This document shows, piece after piece, positions 9,237-20,823 of a DNA stretch of 64,000 nucleotides. The stretch spans positions 186,001 to 250,000 of the forward strand of contig NZ_JALJYF010000002.1 of NCBI RefSeq assembly GCF_024170465.1, written 5' to 3'. The notes under the pieces are model-generated. The model searched no databases, was not told where the DNA came from, and saw nothing but the letters and a program-made list of their open reading frames with translations. The position numbers and the translations under genes are program-made. The DNA is from Natronospira proteinivora. GTDB taxonomy: Bacteria > Pseudomonadota > Gammaproteobacteria > Natronospirales > Natronospiraceae. Every line of letters starts with the position of its first letter. Within the stretch, counting starts at the first letter, position 1.

Positions 9237-9794
9237 ATGGACAGCGAGACCATTCGTACCGCCGTAATCTACGGCAGCAGCCGTCAGAGTCGTTTCTGCG
9301 ACCGGGTAGTCGCCTGGGCGGCGGAACAAATCTGGAGCCGGCCGGGATTCGAGGTGGCACTGGTGGACCCGGCCTTGCGGGTGCCGGTGGATGAGGGGCC
9401 ACCTTCGCCGGAAGCCTTGCAGCAAACCCTGGTCTGGGCAGATGCCTTTGTGGTGGTGACACCAGAGTACAACCACAGCTTCAGCGGGGCCTTGAAAAGC
9501 TTCGTGGATTCAGCCTTCAGTGCCTGGCAGGGCAAGCCGGTGGGATTTGTCTCCTATGGCGGTATTTCCGGCGGCTTGAGGGCCGTGGAGCAGTTGCGGC
9601 TGGTCTTCGCCGAACTGCATGCGGTGGGCGTCCGGGACACGGTGAGTTTCGCCAATCCCTGGGAGCGTTTTGACAGCGAGGGCCGATTGACCAATCCTGA
9701 AATGGCCGAACAAGCCATGGACCGTTTACTGACGCGTCTCGCCTGGTGGGCCCGTGCCCTGGCCCGTGCCCGCCGTGAAGCCGCTTATGCGTAG
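9237..9794 (+). CDS. NADPH-dependent FMN reductase family flavoprotein
   Basis: A flavodoxin-fold NAD(P)H:FMN/quinone reductase of 185 residues. The phosphate-binding loop is GSSRQSR near the N terminus, and the family [12 protein letters not shown] motif lies near residue 80. The start at 9237 follows a strong aaggagga site, and the upstream frame to 9186 is intergenic. It is the first gene behind a SoxR promoter and is followed 10 bp later by soxR. It therefore probably detoxifies or recycles redox-cycling quinones or flavins that SoxR senses. Confidence 0.9.
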   Translation: MDSETIRTAVIYGSSRQSRFCDRVVAWAAEQIWSRPGFEVALVDPALRVPVDEGPPSPEALQQTLVWADAFVVVTPEYNHSFSGALKSFVDSAFSAWQGKPVGFVSYGGISGGLRAVEQLRLVFAELHAVGVRDTVSFANPWERFDSEGRLTNPEMAEQAMDRLLTRLAWWARALARARREAAYA

Positions 9795-9804
9795 GGGGAT
9801 TGGC

Positions 9805-10296
9805 ATGCGCACTCAAACCAATGGCAAGGAAAACTGCTGTCCCGGACGGGAAATGAGTGTGGGGGAAGTGGCCAAACGCAGTGGCGTGGCGGTCTCCACC
9901 CTGCACTTTTATGAATCCCGGGGCCTGATTCAAAGCTGGCGCAATGGAGGAAACCACCGCCGCTATCACCGGGATGTACTGCGACGGGTGGCCATCATCA
10001 AGGTAGCCCAGCGGGCTGGTGTTCCCCTGGCCGAGATCGGTGCGGCATTGTCGTCCCTGCCGGAACAACGCACCCCCACGGCGAAAGACTGGCAAGAGAT
10101 GTCGTCAAAGTGGCGGATAAATCTGGAGGAACGCATTCAGCGCCTGGAACAGTTGCGGGACCAATTATCCGAATGCATCGGTTGCGGCTGTCTGTCCATC
10201 GCCAGCTGTCCACTACGCAACCCGGAAGACCGCCTGGCCAGGGAGGGAGCCGGCCCGCGCCTGCTGGAATCAGAATGCACGCAGACGGCTGACTGA
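9805..10296 (+). CDS. soxR: Redox-sensitive transcriptional activator SoxR
   Basis: A MerR-family regulator with an N-terminal winged helix ([20 protein letters not shown]), a dimerisation helix and a [2Fe-2S] cluster site of Cys124, Cys127, Cys129 and Cys135. Its C-x2-C-x-C-x5-C spacing is identical to that of E. coli SoxR. The start at 9805 is preceded by an agggggat ribosome site. An additional Cys11-Cys12 pair precedes the HTH. No soxS is nearby, so this SoxR probably acts directly on target genes, as in most non-enteric bacteria. Confidence 0.95.
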   Translation: MRTQTNGKENCCPGREMSVGEVAKRSGVAVSTLHFYESRGLIQSWRNGGNHRRYHRDVLRRVAIIKVAQRAGVPLAEIGAALSSLPEQRTPTAKDWQEMSSKWRINLEERIQRLEQLRDQLSECIGCGCLSIASCPLRNPEDRLAREGAGPRLLESECTQTAD

Positions 10297-10323
10297 TTCA
10301 AACCCCAGGGAGAGACAAAGCCC

Positions 10324-11286
10324 GTGAATCGCATTGACCGGCTGACCGGCACCATTCTGCTGCTGCAAAATCACCGGGGCCTGAGCGCGGCAGCCATCGC
10401 CCGGCACTGGGAGATCAGTGAACGATCGGTCTATCGGGACCTGGCCGCCCTGGGAGAGGCGGGCGTCCCCATCCATTTCTGCGAGGAACGCCAGGGCTAT
10501 GTACTGATGGCGGATTATCACCTGCCGCCGATTCAGTTCACCGATCAGGAAGCCGCGGCCCTGTCCGTGGGTGGTGTCGTCGCTCGCAACATGGCGGATG
10601 AAAGCCTGAAGGCCCCTTTGCGCTCTGCCTTGACCAAAATGCGCTCGGTCTTGCCCGCCGCTTCCCTGGATTATCTCAAGGGCTTGGAGGCCAGCGTTGG
10701 GGTCTGGAAAACTGCAGCGGCTGCCCCCGGCCATGCACACCGTTTCATGCCGGTTCAGGATGCAGTACTCCGGCGCCGCTGTATTGATCTGTGCTACGAC
10801 ACCGGCGGTCAGGGCCGGCTTCGTCGCCGGACGGTGGAACCGCTGGGTCTGCTTTTCTATGCCGAGCATTGGCACCTTATCGCCTACTGCCGATGGCGAC
10901 GGGATTTTCGGGATTTCCGCCTGGACCGGGTTCGTGAGCTCGAGGTGCTTGAGGGAGGCTTCGACGGCCACGTCGACTTCAATATCGACGATTTCCTGGC
11001 ATCGGTCATCGCCGACTGCGAGCTGACCCCGGTCACCCTGACCCTGCCGAGGACGGCCGTGGATCGTTTTCAACGGGAGCTGTTCGGTACCCCCACCCAA
11101 CAGACGGACCTGCCGGATGGGCGCTGTCGGCTTTCCATTCTGGCCCATGCCGAGGATTGGTTGGTGGACTGGCTTTTGAGCTTCGGTCCGGAATTGCGGG
11201 TGGAGGCACCACAGTCCCTGCGCCGGAAGCTGGGCGAGAGTGCTCGACAGATTGCCGAGCAGCACCTCGGAAAGCCACTGACATAG
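10324..11286 (+). CDS. YafY-type transcriptional regulator with HTH and WYL domains
   Basis: A 320-residue DeoR-like HTH regulator. The N-terminal helix-turn-helix covers about residues 10-50 (AIARHWEISERSVYRDLAAL), and a WYL sensor domain spans about 140-225, followed by a WCX extension. WYL domains bind ligands or nucleic acid and often regulate stress or phage-defence genes. The start codon is GTG at 10324 with an agggaga ribosome site. It lies 27 bp after soxR and just upstream of a VOC protein gene, which may be its target. Confidence 0.9.
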   Translation: MNRIDRLTGTILLLQNHRGLSAAAIARHWEISERSVYRDLAALGEAGVPIHFCEERQGYVLMADYHLPPIQFTDQEAAALSVGGVVARNMADESLKAPLRSALTKMRSVLPAASLDYLKGLEASVGVWKTAAAAPGHAHRFMPVQDAVLRRRCIDLCYDTGGQGRLRRRTVEPLGLLFYAEHWHLIAYCRWRRDFRDFRLDRVRELEVLEGGFDGHVDFNIDDFLASVIADCELTPVTLTLPRTAVDRFQRELFGTPTQQTDLPDGRCRLSILAHAEDWLVDWLLSFGPELRVEAPQSLRRKLGESARQIAEQHLGKPLT

Positions 11287-11371
11287 GGTTGTCAGTGGGC
11301 CTTGTTTCAATGGCTTTGGCCGACCTGACAAGGGCGGCCACTCGTCATCATCTGAAACAAGGAGCTTTGCA

Positions 11372-11746
11372 ATGGAAAAGCGGAATGCGATCGCCTGGTT
11401 CGAGATCTTCTGCAAGGATATGGACCGCATGAAATCCTTCTATGAGACCGCCTTTGGCGTGGAACTCATCCCGGAGGCGGACGAGGAAGCGCGAATGCTG
11501 ATCTTTCCCTTCGACGAGAAGCATGGCGTTGGAGGCTGTTTGTCACAAATGGAGGGATGCCAGCCGGGCGTCGGCGGCACCATGGTCTATCTGGACGCCG
11601 ATGGAGATCTGGACGGCACGCTGGAACGGGTCTGGAAGGAGGGGGGCAAGGTGACCCGCCCCCGCACGCCCATTCCGCCCCATGGATACTTCGCCCATTT
11701 CGAGGATCCGGAAGGCAATCCGGTGGGTATCTGGAGCATGAGCTGA
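11372..11746 (+). CDS. VOC family (glyoxalase-like) protein
   Basis: A 124-residue single-domain vicinal-oxygen-chelate protein beginning MEKRNAIAWFEIFCKDMDR and ending in the typical FEDPEGNPVGIWS. An aaggag ribosome site precedes the ATG. It follows the YafY-type regulator by 85 bp, an arrangement often seen for regulator/VOC pairs. The reaction is unknown. Confidence 0.88.
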   Translation: MEKRNAIAWFEIFCKDMDRMKSFYETAFGVELIPEADEEARMLIFPFDEKHGVGGCLSQMEGCQPGVGGTMVYLDADGDLDGTLERVWKEGGKVTRPRTPIPPHGYFAHFEDPEGNPVGIWSMS

Positions 11747-11760
11747 ACGGCGAATCCCGC

Positions 11761-11795
11761 CACACCCGGCAGGGCAATAAGCCTTGCCGGGTGTG
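11761..11795 (+). terminator. Hairpin terminator after the VOC gene
   Basis: Stem cacacccggca/tgccgggtgtg of 11 bp, extended by a G-U pair and three more pairs to a 5-nt AATAA loop. It begins 14 bp after the VOC stop codon. There is no T-run, so termination strength is uncertain. Confidence 0.6.
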
Positions 11796-11873
11796 CGACC
11801 CGGCCGCCTGTGCATTGATGCCCGGGTGCGGTGGGGAGATAATGGTCCTATACGCATGACTTGGAGGCGACCC

Positions 11874-12143
11874 ATGGCCGGTGGTTGGGCAAAAGATGAT
11901 GCCGTGCAGGAGCAGATCGACAGCAATGTGGAAGATGCCCTGGCACGGGTGCGCAGTCGCATGCCCAAGGGCAAGAGCCTGAGCCATTGCGAGGAATGCG
12001 AGGCGGAGATCCCCGCCGCCCGCCAGAAGGCCATTCCCGGCGTCCGGCTGTGTGTGGCCTGCCAAAGCGAGCAGGATGAAGCCGACAAACAAGACTTCAG
12101 CGGCTATAACCGGCGCGGCAGCAAGGATAGCCAGCTGCGTTGA
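11874..12143 (+). CDS. DksA/TraR-type zinc-finger protein, YbiI-like
   Basis: An 89-residue protein with one four-cysteine zinc finger (HCEECEAEIPAARQKAIPG followed by LCVACQ), the layout and length of E. coli YbiI (88 residues). The start at 11874 is preceded by ttggaggcg, and the longer frame to 11784 crosses the terminator. It lacks the coiled-coil tip of DksA, so a direct effect on RNA polymerase is uncertain. Confidence 0.85.
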   Translation: MAGGWAKDDAVQEQIDSNVEDALARVRSRMPKGKSLSHCEECEAEIPAARQKAIPGVRLCVACQSEQDEADKQDFSGYNRRGSKDSQLR

Positions 12144-12271
12144 ATCCGGCCCGGCTTGCACCCAGATTTCCTCCCGGACGCCACTGGAATTGATGGAAAT
12201 CCATTCATTCCGGCCAGGGTGTTCTATGCTTATGACCTCATACTGAAGCAAGGTCGCTTCGGGAGGTAGGC

Positions 12272-13477
12272 ATGCTGGAACCCATCCGCACATGGATTCG
12301 CCCCGCGGGTAATCGACGACTGGCCGAGCGGGTCGGAACGATGCTCTCCAACATCGGCATTCGCCTCAACGGGGATCGGCCCCAGGATATTCAGGTCCAT
12401 GATCCCCGTTTCTACCGCCGGGTGCTGGCAGAAGGTTCGGTGGGCCTGGGCGAAAGCTATATGGACGGCTGGTGGGATTGCCAGGCCCTGGATGATCTGA
12501 TTTGTGCCTTGCTCAGCGCCGACCTGGACCACCAGGTCCGCAGTCATTTCGATGCCTGGGACTATCTCAAGGCCCGCCTGATCAATCTCCAGAAAGGCCG
12601 GCGCAGTTACCGCGTGGGTGAACACCATTATGACCTGGGTAACGACTTCTATCGCCGCATGTTGGACCGTCGGATGGTCTATAGCTGTGGTTACTGGGAT
12701 AGCGACCATCCCGCAGAAATCGAGGCAACCCCCGAAGGCTTGAACCGGGCCCAGGAACGCAAACTCGATCTCTGTGCCCGCAAACTCTATCTCCAACCCG
12801 GCATGCGGGTACTGGATATCGGCTGCGGCTGGGGCGGCACCGCCGCCTATCTGGCCGAGCAGTACGGTGTAGAAGTCACCGGCATCACCATTTCACGGGC
12901 CCAGGCCGAATGGGCCGAAGCCCACTGCAAGGATTTGCCCGTGACCATCCGCCTGGAAGATTACCGGGACACGGCGCGGCATCTGGCCGGGAAATTTGAT
13001 CGTATCGTCTCCATTGGCATGTTCGAGCATGTGGGCTTCAAGAATTACCAAACCTATATGGATGCCGCCCGTCGGCTCTTGACCCCCGATGGCTTGTTCC
13101 TGCTGCACACCATCGCCGGCAACCGCCGCCAGGTCCGAACCGACCCCTGGATCGCTCGCTATATCTTCCCCAACTCCATGGCCCCCTATATCGGCAATCT
13201 GGGTGACGCCATGGCCGGGCGCTTCATTGCCGAGGACTGGCAGAATATCGGCCCCCACTATGACCCCACCCTGCGGGCCTGGCATCGCAATGTGAACAGT
13301 CATGCCGAGGCCCTGTCCAAACGCAACAGCCAGTTCAACGAGCGCTTCTTTCGTATGTGGCGCTATTACCTGCTGTCCTGTGCCGGGGCCTTTCGGGCTC
13401 GACGCAACCAGGTCTGGCAAATCGTGCTCTCCCCCAACGGCTATCCCGGGGCCTACCGGCGCCCCGACGATCCATAA
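12272..13477 (+). CDS. cfa: Cyclopropane-fatty-acyl-phospholipid synthase
   Basis: A SAM-dependent enzyme that adds a methylene bridge to unsaturated phospholipid acyl chains, a stationary-phase and acid/salt stress adaptation at the membrane. The N-terminal lipid-binding region is followed by the methyltransferase core with VLDIGCGWGGTAAYLA near residue 175 and the SIGMFEHVGFKNYQTYMDA motif typical of Cfa. The length of 401 residues is normal for the short (E. coli-like) type. A gggagg ribosome site precedes the ATG. It is monocistronic, lying directly before katG in the same direction. Confidence 0.93.
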   Translation: MLEPIRTWIRPAGNRRLAERVGTMLSNIGIRLNGDRPQDIQVHDPRFYRRVLAEGSVGLGESYMDGWWDCQALDDLICALLSADLDHQVRSHFDAWDYLKARLINLQKGRRSYRVGEHHYDLGNDFYRRMLDRRMVYSCGYWDSDHPAEIEATPEGLNRAQERKLDLCARKLYLQPGMRVLDIGCGWGGTAAYLAEQYGVEVTGITISRAQAEWAEAHCKDLPVTIRLEDYRDTARHLAGKFDRIVSIGMFEHVGFKNYQTYMDAARRLLTPDGLFLLHTIAGNRRQVRTDPWIARYIFPNSMAPYIGNLGDAMAGRFIAEDWQNIGPHYDPTLRAWHRNVNSHAEALSKRNSQFNERFFRMWRYYLLSCAGAFRARRNQVWQIVLSPNGYPGAYRRPDDP

Positions 13478-13564
13478 ACAAAAACAATCAATTTAATCCG
13501 AACTATTCATTTGTAACTATTGGAGACTTGGTCTAATACTAAGGGGTAACAACAAGAAGCATAA

Positions 13565-15898
<2,334 letters not shown>

Positions 15899-15931
15899 TC
15901 ACCTGATTAGTTGAAAAGCACCTCTGAAAGA

Positions 15932-15969
15932 AAAACGGGCGCAGTCATTGAATTGGCTGCGCCCGTTTT
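15932..15969. terminator. Bidirectional terminator between katG and the minus-strand lipoprotein gene
   Basis: A 13-bp perfect stem (aaaacgggcgcag with ctgcgcccgtttt) and a 12-nt loop. Flanking A/T runs provide a U-tract in both directions. It ends katG on the plus strand and the two-gene unit 16975-16005 on the minus strand. Confidence 0.85.
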
Positions 15970-16004
15970 ACTTGTAGAGCATTGAGCTTTATCTTGCACC
16001 CAAA

Positions 16005-16169
16005 TTAAGCCCAATCACACTCATCCCAGCCATCTTCACCCCAGATACATTCTGAATCGATCTCACTGGAATTGTCCTGATCGCCTGAGCTGCTACTACA
16101 TGCAGAAGCAGTCAAAATGGCAAGAAAAAACAATGAAGCCAGCATGAGCATTTTATTCAAGGCACTCAT
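16005..16169 (-). CDS. Small predicted lipoprotein (54 residues)
   Basis: A short reading frame read directly from the sequence. It starts at 16169 with MSALNKMLM, continues through a hydrophobic segment to a lipobox-like TASAC at residues 20-24, and then has a short acidic tail with two more cysteines (SECIWGEDGWDECDWA). Its ATG overlaps the stop of the upstream secreted protein gene by ATGA (16166-16169), implying translational coupling. A strong terminator follows 36 bp later. No known family is recognised. It may anchor or partner the secreted protein. Confidence 0.7.
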   Translation of the reverse strand: MSALNKMLMLASLFFLAILTASACSSSSGDQDNSSEIDSECIWGEDGWDECDWA

Positions 16170-16975
16170 TCGCACTCTCCAAGATCATGCGGCGAACCTA
16201 TGCCCCACCTTCTGCTACTAGTGATTTCACAGTTTGAACCACCAAGAATTGATACTTCTGACGCATGGGTCTGGTTGTACCTGCCACCCTGAATTGTTCT
16301 CAAGCTGGTGGAGATGTTGTGCTCACCGAAAATCGCGTTGGCTTGCCCGCTTGTCCCTCCAAATCGGCCGTGAACAATGTTGTATGTTCCCGAATAGGCT
16401 GGTGCAATTCCTGAAACAATATTATGAGAACCGGAATTATGAGTCTGGCTCCAATCATATCCGGCACTAATACAATCGCTCTCATCATTGTAGCTTCGAT
16501 CCGAGCAAAAGTAGGTCCCGGTCTCACGGGCGGTGGCCATGCCTACAACAAGATTCCCCGTTCCATCCGAAACGAAGTCATCGGACCCATTGATGATCTG
16601 AAGGTTGGCCCCTGTCAACCTTAATATAGGGCCTTGTACAGCCGTGTCTTCTGGTGATGTATGATAGATATGCAACAAATCTTCAAGGTCGACGAGAAAA
16701 TCCTCGATCGAGAAGAGGTCACTATCCTCTACAGCGCCCAAGTTATCCTCGATATCCACAAGCTCTGCTTCAAGATTGTCAATCCTGGTTTCGAGACTTT
16801 CAATATGAGAGAGCAAAGCTTGGAAATTCTCATTGACTGCATCTGCGCGGGCGGGCTCGCCCGCTTGAAATTGATTTGGTACATCGAGGCTCAAAACGGA
16901 CGCAGAAACGGCAATGGTTGCGCCCAGCAGGATAGCTGCACCGAATCGTCTATTGCTTGAGATAAGCTTTTTCAT
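16166..16975 (-). CDS. Secreted coiled-coil protein with YadA-head-like repeats
   Basis: A 269-residue protein of unknown function. Residues 1-33 look like a signal peptide (MKKLISSNRR and a hydrophobic stretch). Residues 45-85 form a predicted coiled coil (heptads in ALLSHIESLETRIDNLEAEL). From about residue 140 come short glycine/asparagine/serine repeats such as SGSHNIVSG, YSGTYNIVHG and SGQANAIFGEHN, reminiscent of left-handed beta-roll heads of trimeric adhesins. No C-terminal membrane anchor is present. The start at 16975 has an aggccagga ribosome site. GC content is lower than in neighbouring housekeeping genes. Confidence 0.75.
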   Translation of the reverse strand: MKKLISSNRRFGAAILLGATIAVSASVLSLDVPNQFQAGEPARADAVNENFQALLSHIESLETRIDNLEAELVDIEDNLGAVEDSDLFSIEDFLVDLEDLLHIYHTSPEDTAVQGPILRLTGANLQIINGSDDFVSDGTGNLVVGMATARETGTYFCSDRSYNDESDCISAGYDWSQTHNSGSHNIVSGIAPAYSGTYNIVHGRFGGTSGQANAIFGEHNISTSLRTIQGGRYNQTHASEVSILGGSNCEITSSRRWGIGSPHDLGECE

Positions 16976-17254
16976 ATTCCTGGCCTCCGGGGGAGAAAAA
17001 ATCTCAATAGATTCAAACATTAAACTGGTCAGGATGGATTCGTAACTCTGGAACCTCAGCCTGGTACTTTATACCCTAAAGAAGGACTGCTGTTGCAGAT
17101 ACCCCCCATACAGGGCACTCCAAATCCTTGCGACTCATTGAATTTTTGCCTGGTTGAAGCCCATACCCCGCACTATCATGAGAGCATGGGGCGGCAAGAC
17201 AGCCTGGGTGCTAGACTGGTCTCAGCCTGCCTCCCCCCCTAACAGAGGCCGAGA

Positions 17255-19783
17255 ATGCCCATGATCGAAATGGTGAATGCGGAGATCACCGGGGTGCTGG
17301 GCTACGAAGGTAGCTATTCCGGCCCGCTGGTCATGCTCTCCCTGATCATTGCCATCATGGCCGCCTTCGCCAGCATCAGCCATGTGGACCTGATGCGCAG
17401 TACGCCCTCCCGTGCAATCCGCTTTGGCTGGCACCTTAATGGTGCGGTCTGCCTTGGCATTGGCGTCTGGACCATGCATTTCACCGGCATGGTGGCATTC
17501 CAGCTCCCACTGCCTGTGCAGTACCACATGACCACCACCCTGGCATCGGTGCTACCGGCCATTCTTGCCGCTTATATCGCATTGACTGTACTCCAGAGAA
17601 CCGCCCCTTCCGCCCGTGCCATCCTTCTGGGAGGGACCTTCATGGGACTGGGCATCGGGGCCATGCATTATTTGGGCATGACCGGCATGGTGCTGGATGC
17701 CGAGATGACCTATCAAAGGAGCCTGGTTTTACTGTCGGTGATCGTCGCGGTGGTGATGTCGAACCTGGCCCTGGCGACCCCACGGCTGCTGGGCGCCTTC
17801 ATGGTGCAACGCGGCCTGTATCAACCACTGCTATTCAAGCTGAGTAGCGCCGTGTTCATGGGCCTGGCCATTTCCAGTCTGCATTATGTGGCCATGGCGG
17901 CAACCCGTTTTCTTCCCGGAGAGGCGCACAGCATCGCCCTGCCCGGCCCAAACATTGATCCCAACCTGATTGCAGGCCTGGCTGTTGGGGCAAGCCTCTT
18001 CATACTGGTCACCTCGACCATCACCGTGACCCTTCGACATCGTATTGAGGCGGCTCGATTGGAGGCTGAGATCTCCCGTGGAAAAGCACTCGAGATCGAC
18101 AATCGCTTCAAGAAGATAGTGTCCCGTCTTCCAGGGGTGGTTTATCAATTCCGAATGGACGCCGATGGCACCCTCTCTTTTCCTTATGCAAGCGAAGCCA
18201 TTCGAGATATCTACGGGATGACGCCCGAGGCCGTTCAGCATGATGCCAACATACTGACCGACATCATCCATCCCGATGATTTGGACGGTGTATTCACGGC
18301 TATCCAGGAATCAGCGGAATCAATGACCGTGTGGCGACATGAATACCGGGTCAACCATCCAGAGCTAGGTTTACGGTGGCTACAGGGCAATGCAATGCCG
18401 GAGCTTACCCATGACGGCGCCATCCTATGGAGCGGTTTCATCACAGACATTACCAATAAGAAGCAGTCCGAAGAAAGAATCCACCAGTTGGCGTTTTATG
18501 ATGAGCTGACTGGGCTGCCTAATCGACGGCTACTGGAAGAGCGTATGGGTTCTGCCCAATCCATCTCCAACCGACATGCTTGCTACGGTGCCATGCTCTT
18601 CCTGGATTTGGACGCATTCAAACGACTGAATGACACACTGGGTCATTCAGTCGGTGATGAACTGCTAAAGACACTGGCCTATAAACTGAACGATCGTCTT
18701 CGGGATTCCGACACAGTTGCCCGAATCGGGGGGGATGAGTTTGTAATCATTCTGAACGAAGTAGGACAAGAGGAGAATGACGCGGCTCAAAGAGCCGGAC
18801 TTTTCGCCGAGGATATACAGTCTGTCATCACCGAGCCACTTCACTTGTCCGGCCATGACTATCGTTGTTCCGCCAGTATTGGCATTACCCTCTTCCGAGG
18901 GGATCAGGATTCCCGTGAAGAATTGCTGCGCAGGGCGGATACCGCCATGTATCAGGCCAAGGCCACCGGCCGAAATTCCATTCGCTTTTACAACCCAGCC
19001 CTCCAAGCCACCATGGAGAAACGCTTCCGGATGGAATCGGATCTTCGAAACGCCATTGGCGGCAATGGATTTTTCCTGGTCTACCAGAATCAAGTGGACG
19101 CGAAGGGCATCACCGTTGGGTCGGAGGCCCTGCTGCGTTGGCGACATCCCGAAAAAGGGATCATATCGCCGATCGAATTCATTCCAGTGGCCGAAGATAC
19201 CGGACTTATCCTGCCCCTGGGACATTGGGTACTTAAGGAAGCGTGCCTTCAGCTCAGGCAATGGCAGCGGCATGAGGCATTCCGTGAGCACGTCATCTCG
19301 ATCAATGTCAGCGCCAAGCAGTTCCACCAGAAGGATTTTGTGGATCAAGTACAGAAAGCAGTGGACGGTCACGAGATCTCTCCGGATTTGCTCAAACTGG
19401 AGTTGACTGAATCCCTGGTCCTGGAAGACATCGAGGACAGCACCTGCAAGATGCAGCAGCTTCGCGCCCTGGGCATCCAGCTTTCCATGGATGATTTTGG
19501 CACAGGTTATTCTTCCATGGCTTATCTTTCCCGGCTGCCCTTCGATGAGGTAAAGATCGACAAGTCTTTCGTCCAGAGTGCCGGGCACCATCATGCCCAG
19601 CGTGACTGGATCATCATTGAAGGGATCATTGGCCTGGCAAAAAACCTACGTATCCGGGTAATAGCCGAAGGAGTAGAATCAGAAGCGCAACATGCCTTTC
19701 TGGTTCAACTCGGCTGCCAGTATTTTCAAGGCTATTATTTTGGCCGACCCAAGGACGCCGAGACATTCGCTCATGCGAGCTAG
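17255..19783 (+). CDS. Membrane-bound MHYT-PAS-GGDEF-EAL cyclic-di-GMP protein
   Basis: An 842-residue inner-membrane signalling protein. The N-terminal MHYT sensor domain has seven hydrophobic helices and three copper-ligand-like motifs (TMHFTGM, AMHYLGM, SLHYVAM) that may sense O2, CO or NO. It is followed by a PAS domain (about 285-400), a GGDEF domain with intact RIGGDEF and an inhibitory-site RDSD exactly five residues before it, and an EAL domain. The EAL domain keeps EALLRW, LELTES, DDFGTGYSS and KIDKSF. Both c-di-GMP synthesis and hydrolysis therefore look possible. It appears monocistronic. Confidence 0.95.
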   Translation: MPMIEMVNAEITGVLGYEGSYSGPLVMLSLIIAIMAAFASISHVDLMRSTPSRAIRFGWHLNGAVCLGIGVWTMHFTGMVAFQLPLPVQYHMTTTLASVLPAILAAYIALTVLQRTAPSARAILLGGTFMGLGIGAMHYLGMTGMVLDAEMTYQRSLVLLSVIVAVVMSNLALATPRLLGAFMVQRGLYQPLLFKLSSAVFMGLAISSLHYVAMAATRFLPGEAHSIALPGPNIDPNLIAGLAVGASLFILVTSTITVTLRHRIEAARLEAEISRGKALEIDNRFKKIVSRLPGVVYQFRMDADGTLSFPYASEAIRDIYGMTPEAVQHDANILTDIIHPDDLDGVFTAIQESAESMTVWRHEYRVNHPELGLRWLQGNAMPELTHDGAILWSGFITDITNKKQSEERIHQLAFYDELTGLPNRRLLEERMGSAQSISNRHACYGAMLFLDLDAFKRLNDTLGHSVGDELLKTLAYKLNDRLRDSDTVARIGGDEFVIILNEVGQEENDAAQRAGLFAEDIQSVITEPLHLSGHDYRCSASIGITLFRGDQDSREELLRRADTAMYQAKATGRNSIRFYNPALQATMEKRFRMESDLRNAIGGNGFFLVYQNQVDAKGITVGSEALLRWRHPEKGIISPIEFIPVAEDTGLILPLGHWVLKEACLQLRQWQRHEAFREHVISINVSAKQFHQKDFVDQVQKAVDGHEISPDLLKLELTESLVLEDIEDSTCKMQQLRALGIQLSMDDFGTGYSSMAYLSRLPFDEVKIDKSFVQSAGHHHAQRDWIIIEGIIGLAKNLRIRVIAEGVESEAQHAFLVQLGCQYFQGYYFGRPKDAETFAHAS

Positions 19784-19884
19784 GCCATCTGAGCCCCTTC
19801 AAGCACCTCAAGCGCACTTGATCTCGCTTTTCCCTGCTGGAATGGCGACAATACCTTTTTCTTGCAATATCGGATCACTTAAAC

Positions 19885-20823
19885 ATGCATCAGCAAGAGG
19901 CACCGGCCATTCAGGTCAAATCCTTGTCCAAAACCTATGACAATGGTTTTAAGGCGTTGGACGATATCACTCTTGAAATCGGCCACGGAGAAATCTTTGC
20001 CCTTCTGGGTCCCAATGGGGCCGGCAAGACCACTCTGATTTCCATCATCACAGGCCTGGTGAATCGCAGTGCCGGGGATATCCGGGTCGGGGGGCATGAC
20101 ATCGTGACGGCGTATCGAGCGGCTCGGCAGCTGCTTGGCTTGGTTCCCCAGGAACTGGCCACGGATTCCTTTGAGTCGGTCTGGGACACGGTAAGCTTCA
20201 GCCGGGGACTGTTCGGGCTGAAGCGTGACGATGCCGTGGTGGAGTCGGTCCTCAGGGATCTTTCTCTGTGGGACAAGCGCACACACAAGATCCGCACCCT
20301 ATCCGGTGGTATGAAGCGGCGAGTCATGATCGCCAAGGCCCTGGCCCATGAACCGCGCATTCTTTTTCTGGACGAACCCACCGCTGGCGTGGACGTGGAG
20401 CTGCGCCGGGACATGTGGAATACGGTGCGCCGGCTCCGGGACAGCGGGGTGACCATCATCCTCACCACCCACTACATCGAGGAAGCCGAAGAAATGGCCG
20501 ACCGGGTGGGGGTCATCAACCATGGCCGACTATTGCTGGTGGAGGAAACCCGTCAGCTGATGAAGCAGTTGGGACGAAAGCGGCTTACCATTCATCTCAG
20601 TGACCCCTTGGAACAACTTCCGGAAGGCTTGAATGGTTATGGCCTGCAGCTGGATGAAGACGGCCACGCCCTGATTCTGGATTATGAGCGAACCGCCGGT
20701 CAGAGTCGCATTGCCGATCTGCTCCGCAAGCTGGATGCCAACGGTGTCACCATCGGTGACCTTCACACGGAACAAAGCTCCCTGGAAGATATTTTTCTGG
20801 ATCTATTGAAGGACCGCGCATGA
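19885..20823 (+). CDS. ABC transporter ATP-binding protein (YadG-like, ABC-2 exporter)
   Basis: A 312-residue nucleotide-binding subunit with Walker [10 protein letters not shown], signature LSGGMKRRV, Walker [11 protein letters not shown] and a switch histidine in [11 protein letters not shown]. The C-terminal extension after about residue 225 is usual for DrrA/YadG-type exporters. It overlaps the permease gene by ATGA, so the two proteins form one complex. The cargo is unknown. Confidence 0.93.
   Translation: MHQQEAPAIQVKSLSKTYDNGFKALDDITLEIGHGEIFALLGPNGAGKTTLISIITGLVNRSAGDIRVGGHDIVTAYRAARQLLGLVPQELATDSFESVWDTVSFSRGLFGLKRDDAVVESVLRDLSLWDKRTHKIRTLSGGMKRRVMIAKALAHEPRILFLDEPTAGVDVELRRDMWNTVRRLRDSGVTIILTTHYIEEAEEMADRVGVINHGRLLLVEETRQLMKQLGRKRLTIHLSDPLEQLPEGLNGYGLQLDEDGHALILDYERTAGQSRIADLLRKLDANGVTIGDLHTEQSSLEDIFLDLLKDRA

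Noticed and set aside
10270-11430. 386-codon minus-strand frame over the YafY-type regulator gene
   Set aside because: It lies opposite a well-supported HTH-WYL protein and its translation matches no family.
13503-13520. CTAT repeats before katG considered as an OxyR site
   Set aside because: The two CTAT tetrads are 14 bp apart, whereas OxyR sites need ATAG-N7-CTAT units spaced by 22 bp. No good match was found.
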